A DNA stretch of 64,000 nt, from assembly GCA_016699615.1 (NCBI GenBank), contig CP064984.1, forward strand, positions 620,001-684,000, in the 5' to 3' direction. Made by a program: the position numbers and the translations under genes. Positions 26,130-35,359 of this stretch are shown piece by piece (positions within the stretch are counted from its first letter, which is position 1; every line of letters starts with the position of its first letter). Source of the DNA: Sphingobacteriales bacterium (GTDB taxonomy: Bacteria; Bacteroidota; Bacteroidia; Chitinophagales; JADIYW01). The notes under the pieces are model-generated. The model was not told where the DNA came from. It was given only the letters and a program-made list of their open reading frames with translations, and searched no databases.

Positions 26130-26786
26130 TTATTTTATTATGATTGGATCACCTAAAAAATGTGCTTCTGTATTTAAAATATATAAGTCTAAAAATAATT
26201 TTACTCTTGCCAATTTTTCTCTGAAGAAATTATAAATTCCTCTATTTGGATCAACATCGTGTGCATTGAATGCAATAGCATCTAAATTAAATTTATTGGC
26301 AATAACTAATGCTCGTTTGTTGTGAAATTCTTGAGATATGATGGTTACTTTATTTTGTTTAAACACTTTTTTGCAACGTATTACTGAGTCGTGTGTTCTA
26401 AATCCTGCAAAATCTAAATATAATACAGAATCTGGTACGCCTAATGCTAAAAATGCTTGTCTAAAATCTTCTGGTTCGTTGTATCCATGCCAGCCATTAT
26501 CTCCACTAATTAATATTCTATCTATTTTTTTATTTTTCCAAAGTAAGTATGCTGCATCTAATCTGTGTTGCCAAAATGGATTGATGGTTACTTTATCTTT
26601 TAGTGTTTTGCACGTACCCAGTAGTAATCCAACTCTATTGTATGGTATTGAATCTACATTACTATATAATTTGTGGTTAGAAAATTGTTCAACTTTGTTA
26701 TTACAAAAAATTATTATAGCAATAAGTAGTAAAAAAGATGGAATGTATAAATAGATAAATAGTTTTTTGCTAAAAATTTTCTTCAT
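26130..26786 (-). CDS. SanA/YdcF-type DUF218 membrane protein
   Basis: A 218-residue protein with one N-terminal helix (about 10-28) and a periplasmic DUF218 domain. Recognised by RVGLLLGTCKTLKD, RILISGDNGWHGYNEPEDF, and the YLDFAGFRTHDSVIRCKKVF segment typical of SanA (vancomycin high-temperature exclusion protein). SanA-like proteins affect envelope permeability; the enzymatic activity is not established. Its ATG overlaps the stop of the HExxH gene as TAATG. Confidence 0.85.
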   Translation of the reverse strand: MKKIFSKKLFIYLYIPSFLLLIAIIIFCNNKVEQFSNHKLYSNVDSIPYNRVGLLLGTCKTLKDKVTINPFWQHRLDAAYLLWKNKKIDRILISGDNGWHGYNEPEDFRQAFLALGVPDSVLYLDFAGFRTHDSVIRCKKVFKQNKVTIISQEFHNKRALVIANKFNLDAIAFNAHDVDPNRGIYNFFREKLARVKLFLDLYILNTEAHFLGDPIIIK

Positions 26787-27568
26787 TATTTTATTTTATA
26801 GAAATATTTTAATTGTGTTGATAATGGCATTGATGCATATTTGAAGAAATTAGATTTATAATCTACATTATTTTTTTCTAGCAAACGAACTAAGTTGACA
26901 CCTGTTGCACCAAAATAATGTTTTGCATCTGTTATTGATGTATAGTCTTTGGCAGTATTAATACTATAGCCATCATATATATTTTCTTTTTTATAATATT
27001 TATCGTTGGTTAATAGATATTCATTAACTGGAATTTTAGCAAAATTTTCTTTTAAGATGGCATCAATATATAGTGCTGTGCCTTCTAGTTTTTCCCATAT
27101 TTCTTCTATTGGTCCTATTGTAATTTTCTTTTGCTTATAGAATTCAGATCTTCTTTTGGTTCTTGTTTTAAGAAATTCTGTAAAGTATTTTTTTTCTTCT
27201 TCTATTGATTTTGCATTTATCGCTTTTAATAACAAATCATTTTCTTTAATCAATGAATCTTTAAAGCTCCAATTGTTTTCATAGATGCTTTGCATACTAT
27301 CTTTAGTAAGCATTCTATTTTGTTTGATGAAAGAATTTAGGTAATTGTAGATGGCAGTTTCTTTGAACTGATATTGATGGTATAACTCATGAAATACGCT
27401 TGTAGCCCAATCTTGTGTATGTACTAATTCTGGTTGTAATTCTGCTGATATTTCTGGTGAGCTACAAAATAAAATAGGCAACATATAGTTGATATTTTTC
27501 TTATTTCCATCTTCTGTTTCAAAGACTGTTTCTATGATATATGTTGGCACATCGTATGGTGTTGCCAA
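26786..27568 (-). CDS. putative zincin-like protein, main part after an in-frame TGA
   Basis: 260 residues as read from a TTG at 27568. It contains the zinc-protease motif HELYH (His60-Glu61, His64), so a metallopeptidase-like activity is possible. The frame is open upstream of the TTG all the way to a single TGA at 27626-27628, and beyond that TGA the frame is again open as 27626-27925, which begins with a signal peptide. So the biological gene is most likely 26786-27925 (379 codons plus the internal TGA), an exported protein. I do not recognise a named family. It overlaps sanA by TAATG and the phosphoribosyltransferase gene by 35 bp. Confidence 0.65.
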   Translation of the reverse strand: MATPYDVPTYIIETVFETEDGNKKNINYMLPILFCSSPEISAELQPELVHTQDWATSVFHELYHQYQFKETAIYNYLNSFIKQNRMLTKDSMQSIYENNWSFKDSLIKENDLLLKAINAKSIEEEKKYFTEFLKTRTKRRSEFYKQKKITIGPIEEIWEKLEGTALYIDAILKENFAKIPVNEYLLTNDKYYKKENIYDGYSINTAKDYTSITDAKHYFGATGVNLVRLLEKNNVDYKSNFFKYASMPLSTQLKYFYKIK

Positions 27569-27625
27569 TTTTAAAACATTATAATCATATTTATTATTTA
27601 TTATTTTATACTTAGATACTTTATC

Positions 27626-27925
27626 TCAAACACTTGGTTCTGGATTGATGAAATAAGCATTGGAATCTGAAAAATAAACCGTGGTACCTACAAACTCATT
27701 TGCTGCAAAATCTTTCCAAAATAGATTACCTGCAAATCTTCTAAGGTCATTTAAGTATTTAATTCTTTCTATGATTAAAACTTCCTTTTCTGTTGGTTCT
27801 ATTAAATCATCAATAGAAATGTTGTTATTTTGCGCAAAGCTCATTGAACAAAATATGGACAAAAGCATTGTACAAAATGTATTTGTTATTTTAGAATAGA
27901 TATGCATTTTCAATTTCATTTTCAA
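27626..27925 (-). CDS. N-terminal part of the putative zincin-like protein, before the in-frame TGA
   Basis: 99 residues with a signal peptide ending SMSFAQ. It ends in NPEPSV at the TGA (27626-27628) in exactly the same frame as 26786-27568, and the 19 codons between the TGA and the TTG used downstream are all sense. Alone it would be a short secreted fragment without a domain, so I treat it as the 5' part of one interrupted gene. Several ATG codons near the start make the exact start uncertain (27925 or 27907). Confidence 0.65.
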   Translation of the reverse strand: MKMKLKMHIYSKITNTFCTMLLSIFCSMSFAQNNNISIDDLIEPTEKEVLIIERIKYLNDLRRFAGNLFWKDFAANEFVGTTVYFSDSNAYFINPEPSV

Positions 27926-28409
27926 TAAATTTTACAATTATATGTTCGTTGAATGTTGTTGCCATTTGTAAGCCAACAATATCTGATTGAATTGGAAATT
28001 TTTTGTGCGTTCTATCTATCAACACACAAGTAATAATTTGTTTGATATTGAAATTTACCAACTTTTTAAAAGCATAGAACATTGTCTTTCCTGTATTTGC
28101 TACATCATCAACTACAACGATAACTTTATCTTGTAGATTTTCTACCATCGATAATTGTATTTCTTCAGAAAGTGGATTTTGTTTGTTGATGTACAATGAT
28201 GCTAATTCTATTTTCTTATTGGTATCATATTTATGAATAATGCTTTTAAGTTTTTCTGCCAAAATAAATCCACCATCTGCAATACCTAATAGGACAACTT
28301 CATTGGTATGAAATGTTTTTTCTAGAATTTGAAATGCAATTCTATCTAGTTTTAACAACGCAACTTTCTTGTCTAAAATAATCTGAGCGTTTTTAGGAAT
28401 AATCATCAT
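27891..28409 (-). CDS. phosphoribosyltransferase-domain protein (PyrR-like)
   Basis: A 172-residue type I phosphoribosyltransferase. The PRPP-binding motif is VIVVVDDVANTGKT (about 94-107), preceded by the AEKLKSI/KKIELASLYIN strand region. Length and motif order resemble PyrR-type regulators or uracil phosphoribosyltransferases, but the base specificity cannot be told. It is the first gene of the minus-strand unit with the zincin-like gene, sanA and glpK. A TATATTTG string directly before the ATG is too close to be a convincing promoter. Confidence 0.82.
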   Translation of the reverse strand: MMIIPKNAQIILDKKVALLKLDRIAFQILEKTFHTNEVVLLGIADGGFILAEKLKSIIHKYDTNKKIELASLYINKQNPLSEEIQLSMVENLQDKVIVVVDDVANTGKTMFYAFKKLVNFNIKQIITCVLIDRTHKKFPIQSDIVGLQMATTFNEHIIVKFIENEIENAYLF

Positions 28410-28463
28410 TCAAATATATCTAAAGTTTTAGGATAATTCAATAAGAATTGGCGAATATCTTAG

Positions 28464-28471
28464 TATTTTTG
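28464..28471 (+). promoter_or_regulatory. candidate -7 element of the thioesterase gene
   Basis: TATTTTTG, matching TAnnTTTG, 17 bp before the ATG. A TTG occurs upstream but with short spacing (13 bp), so support is limited. Confidence 0.35.
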
Positions 28472-28488
28472 TGTTATAAATTGCAAAA

Positions 28489-28881
28489 ATGACTGTAGAA
28501 GAAAGAATACAACTATCAGAAACACATATTTTTAAAGCTGTATTTCCAAATACAACTAATCATTATGACACCTTATTTGGTGGAACGGCTATGCAACTCA
28601 TGGACGAAGTGGCTTTTATAACTGCAACTCGATTTGCAAGAATGAAAATGGTTACGGTTTCATCTGATAGGATAGATTTTAAAAAACCGATTCCAAGTGG
28701 AACAATTATTGAATTGATAGGAAAAGTGACAAAAGTTGGCAATACAAGTGTGCATATTTTGGTTGAAATATTTATCGAAGAGATGAATTCTTACAAAAGA
28801 GAAAAAGCAATAAGTGGTGAGTTTGTTTTTGTGGCAGTTGATGAAAACAAACAACCTACAAAAATTAAATTCATAGATTAG
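28489..28881 (+). CDS. acyl-CoA thioesterase, hotdog fold (YciA/BACH type)
   Basis: A 130-residue hotdog thioesterase that hydrolyses acyl-CoA to free acid and CoA. The family motif NHYDTLFGGTAMQLMDEVA (about 22-40) holds the catalytic Asn/Asp positions, followed by the VSSDRIDFKKPIPSGTIIEL strand. Cytoplasmic. Its stop overlaps the stop of the converging AftB-like gene by 4 bp, which marks the left border of the minus-strand surface island. Confidence 0.9.
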   Translation: MTVEERIQLSETHIFKAVFPNTTNHYDTLFGGTAMQLMDEVAFITATRFARMKMVTVSSDRIDFKKPIPSGTIIELIGKVTKVGNTSVHILVEIFIEEMNSYKREKAISGEFVFVAVDENKQPTKIKFID

Positions 28882-30443
28882 TCATTCACTTTATAATTAT
28901 TTAAGTATTGAAATGTGAGAAAATCTTTAGGCGTGATTTTGAAATTATCGTGATGAATTTTTGCTTTATCTAGTGCTTCAATAATTTCTATTTTATATTT
29001 TGAATTATTTTTTACATAAAAAAACATTGCATATTTATTATTTTGAGCAGTAGTAAATTTATACAAATATGTATAATTAGAATTTGGTTCTGAAATATAT
29101 TGATATATCTTACCTACGTTTGTAATGTCTTTATGAATAGTTTCTTCGTTGAAAAAGCCAGACAAAATTAATAAGTCTGCATCCATTTTATCAAAATATG
29201 CTCTATCAATATGTTTGGTAGACAGATACACATCTGCTAAACCGTAAGGATCATAACATTTTGTGTTTGCCAAATATGGTAAAACACCAGCATCGCCCAT
29301 CAATACTTTTATTTTATTATTTTTTAGTGCCGCAATCTGATTTCCTGTATTAAAATGTGTTTTGTGCATGTATGCTGTAAAAAGCATATTTTCTTTTATG
29401 GTTCCAAATTGCAATGGTGTTTTGTCTGTAAATCCTTTGTAGACAATTAATGCTATAAAAACTAACATTACAATATGGACTTTTTTATTGATTTTTTCAG
29501 ATGCTTTTTGCGCTAACATAATTAATGCAAAAATTATTGCTGGATAAAATAATTGAAATGCAAAACGATTGGCATAATTCATCAATAAAGCTGATGTGCC
29601 ATAAAATGCATAGTACACAAACAAGACTGTGAGTATAAAATAGAATGCTAGTTTATTTTGTTTCTTTACTTGAAATAACAGAAATATTAGTAAAAACAAA
29701 TATTGCCAAGCTGTGTATGTGTTAAACAATATTCCTAAAAAACCCATGTTGTTTCCAATAGATTTGTGATAGAAAGACAATGGCAATAAAAGTCCAAAAT
29801 ATTTGTATCTCAGAATAAAATATATTCCACCAATTAATGCAAAAAGTATCAAGGTTGGAAAGTATATTTTTCTGTTGTTTTTAAAAAAAACATAAACAAA
29901 TATAAACATCGAAAAAACTGCGCCTTCTGGTCTTGTAAGTGGAAATAGCAATGCCAATAACCAAAGTTTTGATTGTTGTTTGTTAGAGAAATCTTCTTTG
30001 TATAAAATTGAGAATGTTTCAATTAATAAATAGAACCAAAATATAGTTTCTAAGCCTGCGTAAATGTGTACGTGTGTGTGCCAATTGGCAACTACAAAGA
30101 AAATAATAAACCAAGCATATTTTTTATTATCAACTAAAGCATAAATTCTTCTTAGAATCAGCAGAAAAAAAATAAAGGTGAAAATTTTGAAAAATATTTG
30201 TGGTTGTATATTTAATAATGGTGGAAACACAGATAGAATCATATATGTAAAACTGGTATATGCTTCTATTCTTTCATTGTCAGCATTCCAGTTCCAAATA
30301 CCATGATGAATAAGATTATAACCATAACGAAAACATATATATGAATCATCTACAGTAGTTTGGAAGAACAAAACTATACCTACTAGAATTGCAAGTACAA
30401 CAAAAAATTTAGTTGATTTTATTAATATATTATTTTGAGTCAT
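28878..30443 (-). CDS. AftB-like GT-C membrane glycosyltransferase
   Basis: A 521-residue protein with about ten helices followed by a soluble C-terminal part (about 360-521). The first external loop has VDDSYICFRYGYNLIHHG and RIEAYTSFTYMILS, the pattern of the mycobacterial AftB-type arabinofuranosyltransferases: DDSYI for catalytic Asp residues and EAYTSF. Such enzymes use polyprenyl-phosphate sugars on the outer face of the membrane. The sugar and acceptor here are unknown. It overlaps the upstream GT-C-like gene by 14 bp, so coupling is likely. Last gene of the island. Confidence 0.7.
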   Translation of the reverse strand: MTQNNILIKSTKFFVVLAILVGIVLFFQTTVDDSYICFRYGYNLIHHGIWNWNADNERIEAYTSFTYMILSVFPPLLNIQPQIFFKIFTFIFFLLILRRIYALVDNKKYAWFIIFFVVANWHTHVHIYAGLETIFWFYLLIETFSILYKEDFSNKQQSKLWLLALLFPLTRPEGAVFSMFIFVYVFFKNNRKIYFPTLILFALIGGIYFILRYKYFGLLLPLSFYHKSIGNNMGFLGILFNTYTAWQYLFLLIFLLFQVKKQNKLAFYFILTVLFVYYAFYGTSALLMNYANRFAFQLFYPAIIFALIMLAQKASEKINKKVHIVMLVFIALIVYKGFTDKTPLQFGTIKENMLFTAYMHKTHFNTGNQIAALKNNKIKVLMGDAGVLPYLANTKCYDPYGLADVYLSTKHIDRAYFDKMDADLLILSGFFNEETIHKDITNVGKIYQYISEPNSNYTYLYKFTTAQNNKYAMFFYVKNNSKYKIEIIEALDKAKIHHDNFKITPKDFLTFQYLNNYKVND

Positions 30444-32091
30444 GAGTTAGTAATTCGTTTTTAAGTATAAGATAGCCATTTTTGTCTTTTAATTGTATTT
30501 TTTGCCAACCTAAATTTTGGTAGTTATTCATGAAAAAATGAAACTGCGAATCTGTTTGGTGCTGTTTGGCATCTATGATTGCATCAGAGACATACAACAT
30601 ATCAATATTTTGTTGTACGATAATTGAATCGTAAAATGGTTTTTTCATAAAATATGGATATCCTTTAAAATTTTTCCCTAAGTAGACTGGAAGAATTTCA
30701 AAAGAAAGAAAATTAGTTATGCTATCAATTTTTAGATTTCTAATTGTTTGAATGTAAGGTAAATAATTTGGTTTAGTGTATGTATAAAAATTATTGTATC
30801 TCTTGTATTTTGAAACATGTGGTGTGCACGCAAATACAATGACGATAGCTATTATAGCATAAATTAAATTTATATTTTTTTGTGTTTGAAATAAATCTTT
30901 AAATGGTGAAAGCAGTATGTAAATTAGATAGATAATAAATACAACTTGCATAATATAATAATGCTCACGTGGATAGATAACAAACGATGCCAACAATGAT
31001 GGTAATGCAAAAACTGCTGCGAAATACAAAAACAAGTATTCATCAATTATCTTTTGTTTTAATGCTTGAATATATTTTTTCGTTCCAAGTTTTATTACCA
31101 ATAAAACAAATACAACAACAAATAACACATATTTGAATATAAAATTAAATTTGAATATTGATTTTGGCAAAAATAATTCTGTCGTAAAATCTAAAGTTTG
31201 TTGTAAATAATGTTTTACATTATATAACACATGTTTTGTTGTTTCTTTTGGATTGGCTTTGTACATGTCTTGCAAATTCTTGCTTTCTCCAAATTGCTTT
31301 TTAAATGTTTCTTCCCAATTTATAAATTCTTTTCGTTCTTCGTTATTCCATCTTATAGTATTGAATTTGTAATGCTGTCCAAGAGCAAAATATAGTCGTC
31401 CTGTATTTTGTGTTGGCGATTTCCAAATTAAAAACATACCTAGAAAAACGAGCGCAAATATTCCTAAAATAGATTTTTCGAGGAAAGAGATATTGATATG
31501 TAGTTCTTGTTTTTTTACTTTTTTATAAATAACAAGCACAAGCAACAACAATAAAATTAGATAACTTGCTACATTTAATTCTGGTCGCACATAGCTCAAT
31601 ATTTTTAGAAAGAAAAAAGCAAATGCTAAAAAAACAATTGGCTTCTGTTTGTATCTGTATGTAAATATTAGAAATACAAAACAGGCAAAAATACTATAAT
31701 GTGCAGTACGTGCCCACCAATCGAATGCAGCAATATAGGTAGATATAAATAGTAACCAACTAGATAATAGTGCAACAACAAACGATACTTTTCTGCTTCT
31801 TAGAAAATAAAAAATAGCAACTGCTGGCAACCATGTTAGTGTGATTATAAAAAAATAATGTAGCTGAATAAAATCTGGAACAATCTGAAATACTATTTTA
31901 TAACTTAATATGTATAATGGTCCATATCCACCTGGATATATTAATGGATTAAAGTTTAGCAATTCCATGTATCCAGTTTCATCTACCATAGAAATATCTA
32001 GAAACTGAGTGTACTTTCTAAACATTAAATAAAGAAATACTAAAGATATTGGAAAGTATAGCAGGTTTTTTACTTTTGAATTCAACTTCAT
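30430..32091 (-). CDS. GT-C-like multi-pass membrane protein B
   Basis: A 553-residue protein with about 11 helices and a C-terminal soluble part. The first external loop contains VDETGY and the PLIYPGGYGPLYILSYK segment; the acidic pair in that loop is where GT-C glycosyltransferases keep their catalytic Asp. It is clearly paralogous with the protein at 40460-42118: shared IYPGGYG, FIAAFDWW or YIAAFDWWAR, NTGR.YFALGQHY and REHYxIMQ motifs along the whole length. It follows the secreted hydrolase B gene. I infer a glycosyltransferase-like role; no named family is recognised. Confidence 0.7.
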   Translation of the reverse strand: MKLNSKVKNLLYFPISLVFLYLMFRKYTQFLDISMVDETGYMELLNFNPLIYPGGYGPLYILSYKIVFQIVPDFIQLHYFFIITLTWLPAVAIFYFLRSRKVSFVVALLSSWLLFISTYIAAFDWWARTAHYSIFACFVFLIFTYRYKQKPIVFLAFAFFFLKILSYVRPELNVASYLILLLLLVLVIYKKVKKQELHINISFLEKSILGIFALVFLGMFLIWKSPTQNTGRLYFALGQHYKFNTIRWNNEERKEFINWEETFKKQFGESKNLQDMYKANPKETTKHVLYNVKHYLQQTLDFTTELFLPKSIFKFNFIFKYVLFVVVFVLLVIKLGTKKYIQALKQKIIDEYLFLYFAAVFALPSLLASFVIYPREHYYIMQVVFIIYLIYILLSPFKDLFQTQKNINLIYAIIAIVIVFACTPHVSKYKRYNNFYTYTKPNYLPYIQTIRNLKIDSITNFLSFEILPVYLGKNFKGYPYFMKKPFYDSIIVQQNIDMLYVSDAIIDAKQHQTDSQFHFFMNNYQNLGWQKIQLKDKNGYLILKNELLTHDSK

Positions 32092-32133
32092 TTATCAAAA
32101 TTACAAAGAGCAGTAAAGATATGTAAAATCTAT

Positions 32134-33816
32134 CTATTTCTGCAAGATAATCTTTCTTGTATGTATCGTGTTATTATATTTCATTTTTATAAAATATATT
32201 CCATTGTCAAAATTATTTATAAATATGCAATATTTATATTGGTCTATTTTATTTATTTTTATTTCAATATTTCTACCATCTAAAGTATACATTTCTATAT
32301 CTTTTATATTTATTAATTCTTTCGATTCTAAAAATAAATTATCCTTAGTTGGATTTGGATACACAACAATATCTAAATAAAAATGATTGTCTATTATACT
32401 TGTGATAGTAGTGTCAGTTATTGTTGTATCATTAATTGTTGTATCATTTACAGTAGTATCAATTGGAAAAACAATAATACTATCTATATTTTGTGGTGTA
32501 CATGTGATATTTGAATTACAATTCTTTAGAATCTGAGGAAAAAAATCATTGCAAGATGCTGGTATAATATCATTCCAAGGTTTTGTATTTAGACTTAAAA
32601 CTGGTATTTCGGAACATAATTTATTGTTAGAACTTGATATATCATCAAATAAAGCTCCATCGTTTATGTATCTATTAAAATAATTTGAGTTGCAGTAACT
32701 TAAGCATCCATTGTGTGGTGTGATAATTTTATGTACTTTATTTTTATATGTATTATAAATTGAGTTATAAATAAATCTCATCAAATCTGGAATGTGCAAT
32801 GGTAGAATACCAGAATTAATATTTAGGTTAGCTAAATCATTTGTTAGTAGCACGCTATGACCAACACCTCTTGCTTCAATAAAATAATAGCTATTTGGTT
32901 TATATAAACCAATACTGTCTAATCTTTCTACAATGGCAGCACTTCCAAATGATTTTGTTTGATAAGGTTCGCACAAAAGTGGTGCGTTATAGTATGGTAC
33001 TAAATAATCATGTGTACCATGATATAAAAACAATGGTTTATTTTCGTCACAATTAATAAAATTCAAGTCAGTAATTCCGCCCATATATGCAAAAGCACTT
33101 TTTATGTTTGAGTTATATTTAGATATATCAATATAGTTTGTATCTGTCAAAAAAATGGTTGAGAAGTATGGCATATAATCATGCTTTGATGCATATATTT
33201 TAGATAATGTGGTGCCTCCACCTAAACTCAATCCACCTAAAATAATTTTGGAAGTATCTATTTTAAATCTTGTGCTATTATTTATTAAAAACTTTAATGC
33301 CAATGTAACATCCATTGTATTAGAAAATAATTCTCTATTACTATATCTTGAGTTATACAAAGGTCCATTTACACTATCCGCAGTTTTTGATATATCTAAA
33401 TTTGTAAAAACATTTACCCAACTACTTTTATATCTTGCATCAAATCTATAATCGATATTTGCAACTACAAATCCTTTTTTTACAAATTCATCCGCAAGGT
33501 ATTTATATATTGGTGCAGACTTAGAAGATTTTGCACCATGTGCAATAATAATTAAAGGAAATGTTTTATTTGTTACATCATTTTCTATGCTGTCTGGAAT
33601 ATATATATCCATTCTTGGAGATACATTTGTATGAGTATATGGCATTAAGATATTTGGTATTAAAAACATTCCATCATTAGGATTTAGAATGGGTACATGC
33701 TGAGCATAAATGGTATCTAATATTTTCTTGTAGGTTCTAAAAGTACACAACTGTTGAGCATCTATTGTATTTATCATTATTGTAAATAACAACACAATAG
33801 CAATTTTATATTTCAT
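32134..33816 (-). CDS. secreted alpha/beta hydrolase B with T9SS sorting domain
   Basis: A 560-residue exported protein: signal peptide (ends IDAQ), an alpha/beta-hydrolase domain (about 70-380) with nucleophile elbow GGLSLGGG, an acid in GTHDYLVP and a histidine in GVGHSVLL, then a Thr/Asp-rich spacer with the five-residue unit DTTIN/DTTIT repeated four times (about 445-470), and a C-terminal type IX secretion (Por) domain starting VVYPNPTKDNLFLES and ending in KIILQK. So the product is predicted on the cell surface or outside. The substrate may be an acyl or polymer ester. Its counterpart is at 42178-44052. The 267-bp gap upstream (33817-34089) holds the repeat described below and no gene. 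Confidence 0.82.
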   Translation of the reverse strand: MKYKIAIVLLFTIMINTIDAQQLCTFRTYKKILDTIYAQHVPILNPNDGMFLIPNILMPYTHTNVSPRMDIYIPDSIENDVTNKTFPLIIIAHGAKSSKSAPIYKYLADEFVKKGFVVANIDYRFDARYKSSWVNVFTNLDISKTADSVNGPLYNSRYSNRELFSNTMDVTLALKFLINNSTRFKIDTSKIILGGLSLGGGTTLSKIYASKHDYMPYFSTIFLTDTNYIDISKYNSNIKSAFAYMGGITDLNFINCDENKPLFLYHGTHDYLVPYYNAPLLCEPYQTKSFGSAAIVERLDSIGLYKPNSYYFIEARGVGHSVLLTNDLANLNINSGILPLHIPDLMRFIYNSIYNTYKNKVHKIITPHNGCLSYCNSNYFNRYINDGALFDDISSSNNKLCSEIPVLSLNTKPWNDIIPASCNDFFPQILKNCNSNITCTPQNIDSIIVFPIDTTVNDTTINDTTITDTTITSIIDNHFYLDIVVYPNPTKDNLFLESKELINIKDIEMYTLDGRNIEIKINKIDQYKYCIFINNFDNGIYFIKMKYNNTIHTRKIILQK

Positions 33817-33897
33817 TCTTAAAAATTTATAATTTTATAATATCTATTGAGTACAATATTATAATCAAATAAATTAAAAATGAATTATAAATAATTC

Positions 33898-34080
33898 TAT
33901 TTGTCAATAAAAAAAGTCATAAAAATGTTTAAATATTAAGAACATACTTAAAATAATTAATTGATATTATCAATAAAATATGGAAATTATTAAATTATTT
34001 CAAGAATAAAAAAAGGCGTTTGTCAATAAAATATAGAAATATCAAGGTAGAAAATAAATAAAACAATTGATAATAAATAG
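33898..34080 (-). repeat. island intergenic repeat, copy B (TTTGTCAATAAAA boxes)
   Basis: About 180 bp of AT-rich DNA upstream of hydrolase B that aligns in order with 44131-44300: box TTTGTCAATAAAA (33899, 34019), box TATCAATAAAATA (33968), the TTAAGAAC string, and the end segment AAATAAATA-A-AA-CAA-TGATAAT. On the gene strand the box reads TTTTATTGACAAA. It may be a shared promoter/operator or just the remnant of a segmental duplication. Apart from this, the gap 33817-34089 shows no gene. Confidence 0.6.
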
Positions 34081-34089
34081 AAAAATAGT

Positions 34090-35331
34090 CTATTTATCAC
34101 GCTTTGCTTTAAGCATCAAAAAGTACATTTCAAATTTATAGAAACTCAATTTTGAAAAATAATAAGTAAGTGAGTAGCATATTGCAATAGCTAAGATTTC
34201 TGAGAAGAAAATTGGAATATATTTAATTAAAACAAGTTCGTATATAATATATGCTATTGTAACGAATACCATGTGATATACATAAATTCCATACACAATT
34301 TTTCCCCAACTCATAAACATTTTAAATTTCAATATCTTATTTAAAGATGAATCAGGATACTTTAATAGATAATATACTAATGACACTGCCAAAATATTGT
34401 ATAGTGTATTTACATAAGCAAACATACCATTTTTCATTACCACAAAATGTTCGCCCACTACAGACCAAACTGGCACATGCATTTCATTAGAATAGTCTAT
34501 CATATTGTATATTTGCCCTGCGAATATCAATGCAGTAGTAATAATGATAGTCCATTTAATTACTTTTCTATTATTGTAGTTTGTTAATGGTATCATTAAT
34601 CCATACATAAATGCATCTAATTGGAAAATACTTGAACGATAGAAGAAATTATACATAATTTCGTACTCATGTTTCCCAAAAGTTGATTTCATTTGGACGA
34701 CATCTCTCAAAAATAAAAAACCACCGAATCTAAAGAATGGATAAACTATAATAAAAGCAATTGCCATTTTTCGGATTTGTTCTTTGCTTAAAAAAAATAA
34801 CAATGCTGGAATAAATAAATAAAATTGTTCTTCAATAGAAATTGACCATAAATGTGGAAATAAATTAGATGCGTGGTGATTTAATCCTTTTAGGAAAGCA
34901 AATAAATCTTTAAAATTATATGTAAATGTAATTAAGTTGATACCAAAATGCTTTAGTTCATATATAATGCAAAATGGATCACCATGTACTGTCTTCTTTA
35001 TAATAAAACCGATAACAGCCATGCCTAATAAGTATGCGAAATATAGTGGCAATATTCTTAGAAATCTTTTAATATAGAAGTTTTTAGCATATGGTTTAAA
35101 CTCTCCAAACTTTACTTTCTCTTTGTAAAGTATTGTACTAATTAAAAATGCAGAAAGCACATAAAACCCATGCAAACCAAAGTGTGCAATAAATGCTGGA
35201 ATTTTAATATAAGTTAAATTCATGTGTATCAACACAGTGAACATCATAGAAGCACCACGCAAACCATCTACTGCTGCGTAATAATCTTTAGGTTTAGGTA
35301 GTGTGGCTTTTATTTCGTTTTCGCTAGACAT
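34090..35331 (-). CDS. acyltransferase family 3 (OafA/NodX-type) protein 1
   Basis: A 413-residue inner-membrane O-acyltransferase with about ten helices. The family signature is the N-terminal DGLRGASMMFTVLIHM with the conserved Arg and His. The fourth-to-fifth helix region has HLWSISIEEQFYL, also conserved in this family. AT3 proteins move acyl groups, usually acetyl but sometimes longer, from a cytoplasmic donor onto sugars on the periplasmic side. It is one of five tandem members (34090-40427) between two hydrolase/GT-C cassettes. Acceptor and donor unknown. Confidence 0.9.
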   Translation of the reverse strand: MSSENEIKATLPKPKDYYAAVDGLRGASMMFTVLIHMNLTYIKIPAFIAHFGLHGFYVLSAFLISTILYKEKVKFGEFKPYAKNFYIKRFLRILPLYFAYLLGMAVIGFIIKKTVHGDPFCIIYELKHFGINLITFTYNFKDLFAFLKGLNHHASNLFPHLWSISIEEQFYLFIPALLFFLSKEQIRKMAIAFIIVYPFFRFGGFLFLRDVVQMKSTFGKHEYEIMYNFFYRSSIFQLDAFMYGLMIPLTNYNNRKVIKWTIIITTALIFAGQIYNMIDYSNEMHVPVWSVVGEHFVVMKNGMFAYVNTLYNILAVSLVYYLLKYPDSSLNKILKFKMFMSWGKIVYGIYVYHMVFVTIAYIIYELVLIKYIPIFFSEILAIAICYSLTYYFSKLSFYKFEMYFLMLKAKRDK

Positions 35332-35359
35332 ATATACTTAATCTAAAGTAGAGAATATT

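Noticed and set aside
32400..32460. Short tandem repeats as a possible CRISPR or VNTR locus
   Set aside because: They are 15-bp units in frame that encode DTTIN/DTTIT in the spacer of a secreted hydrolase; no spacer structure and no cas genes.
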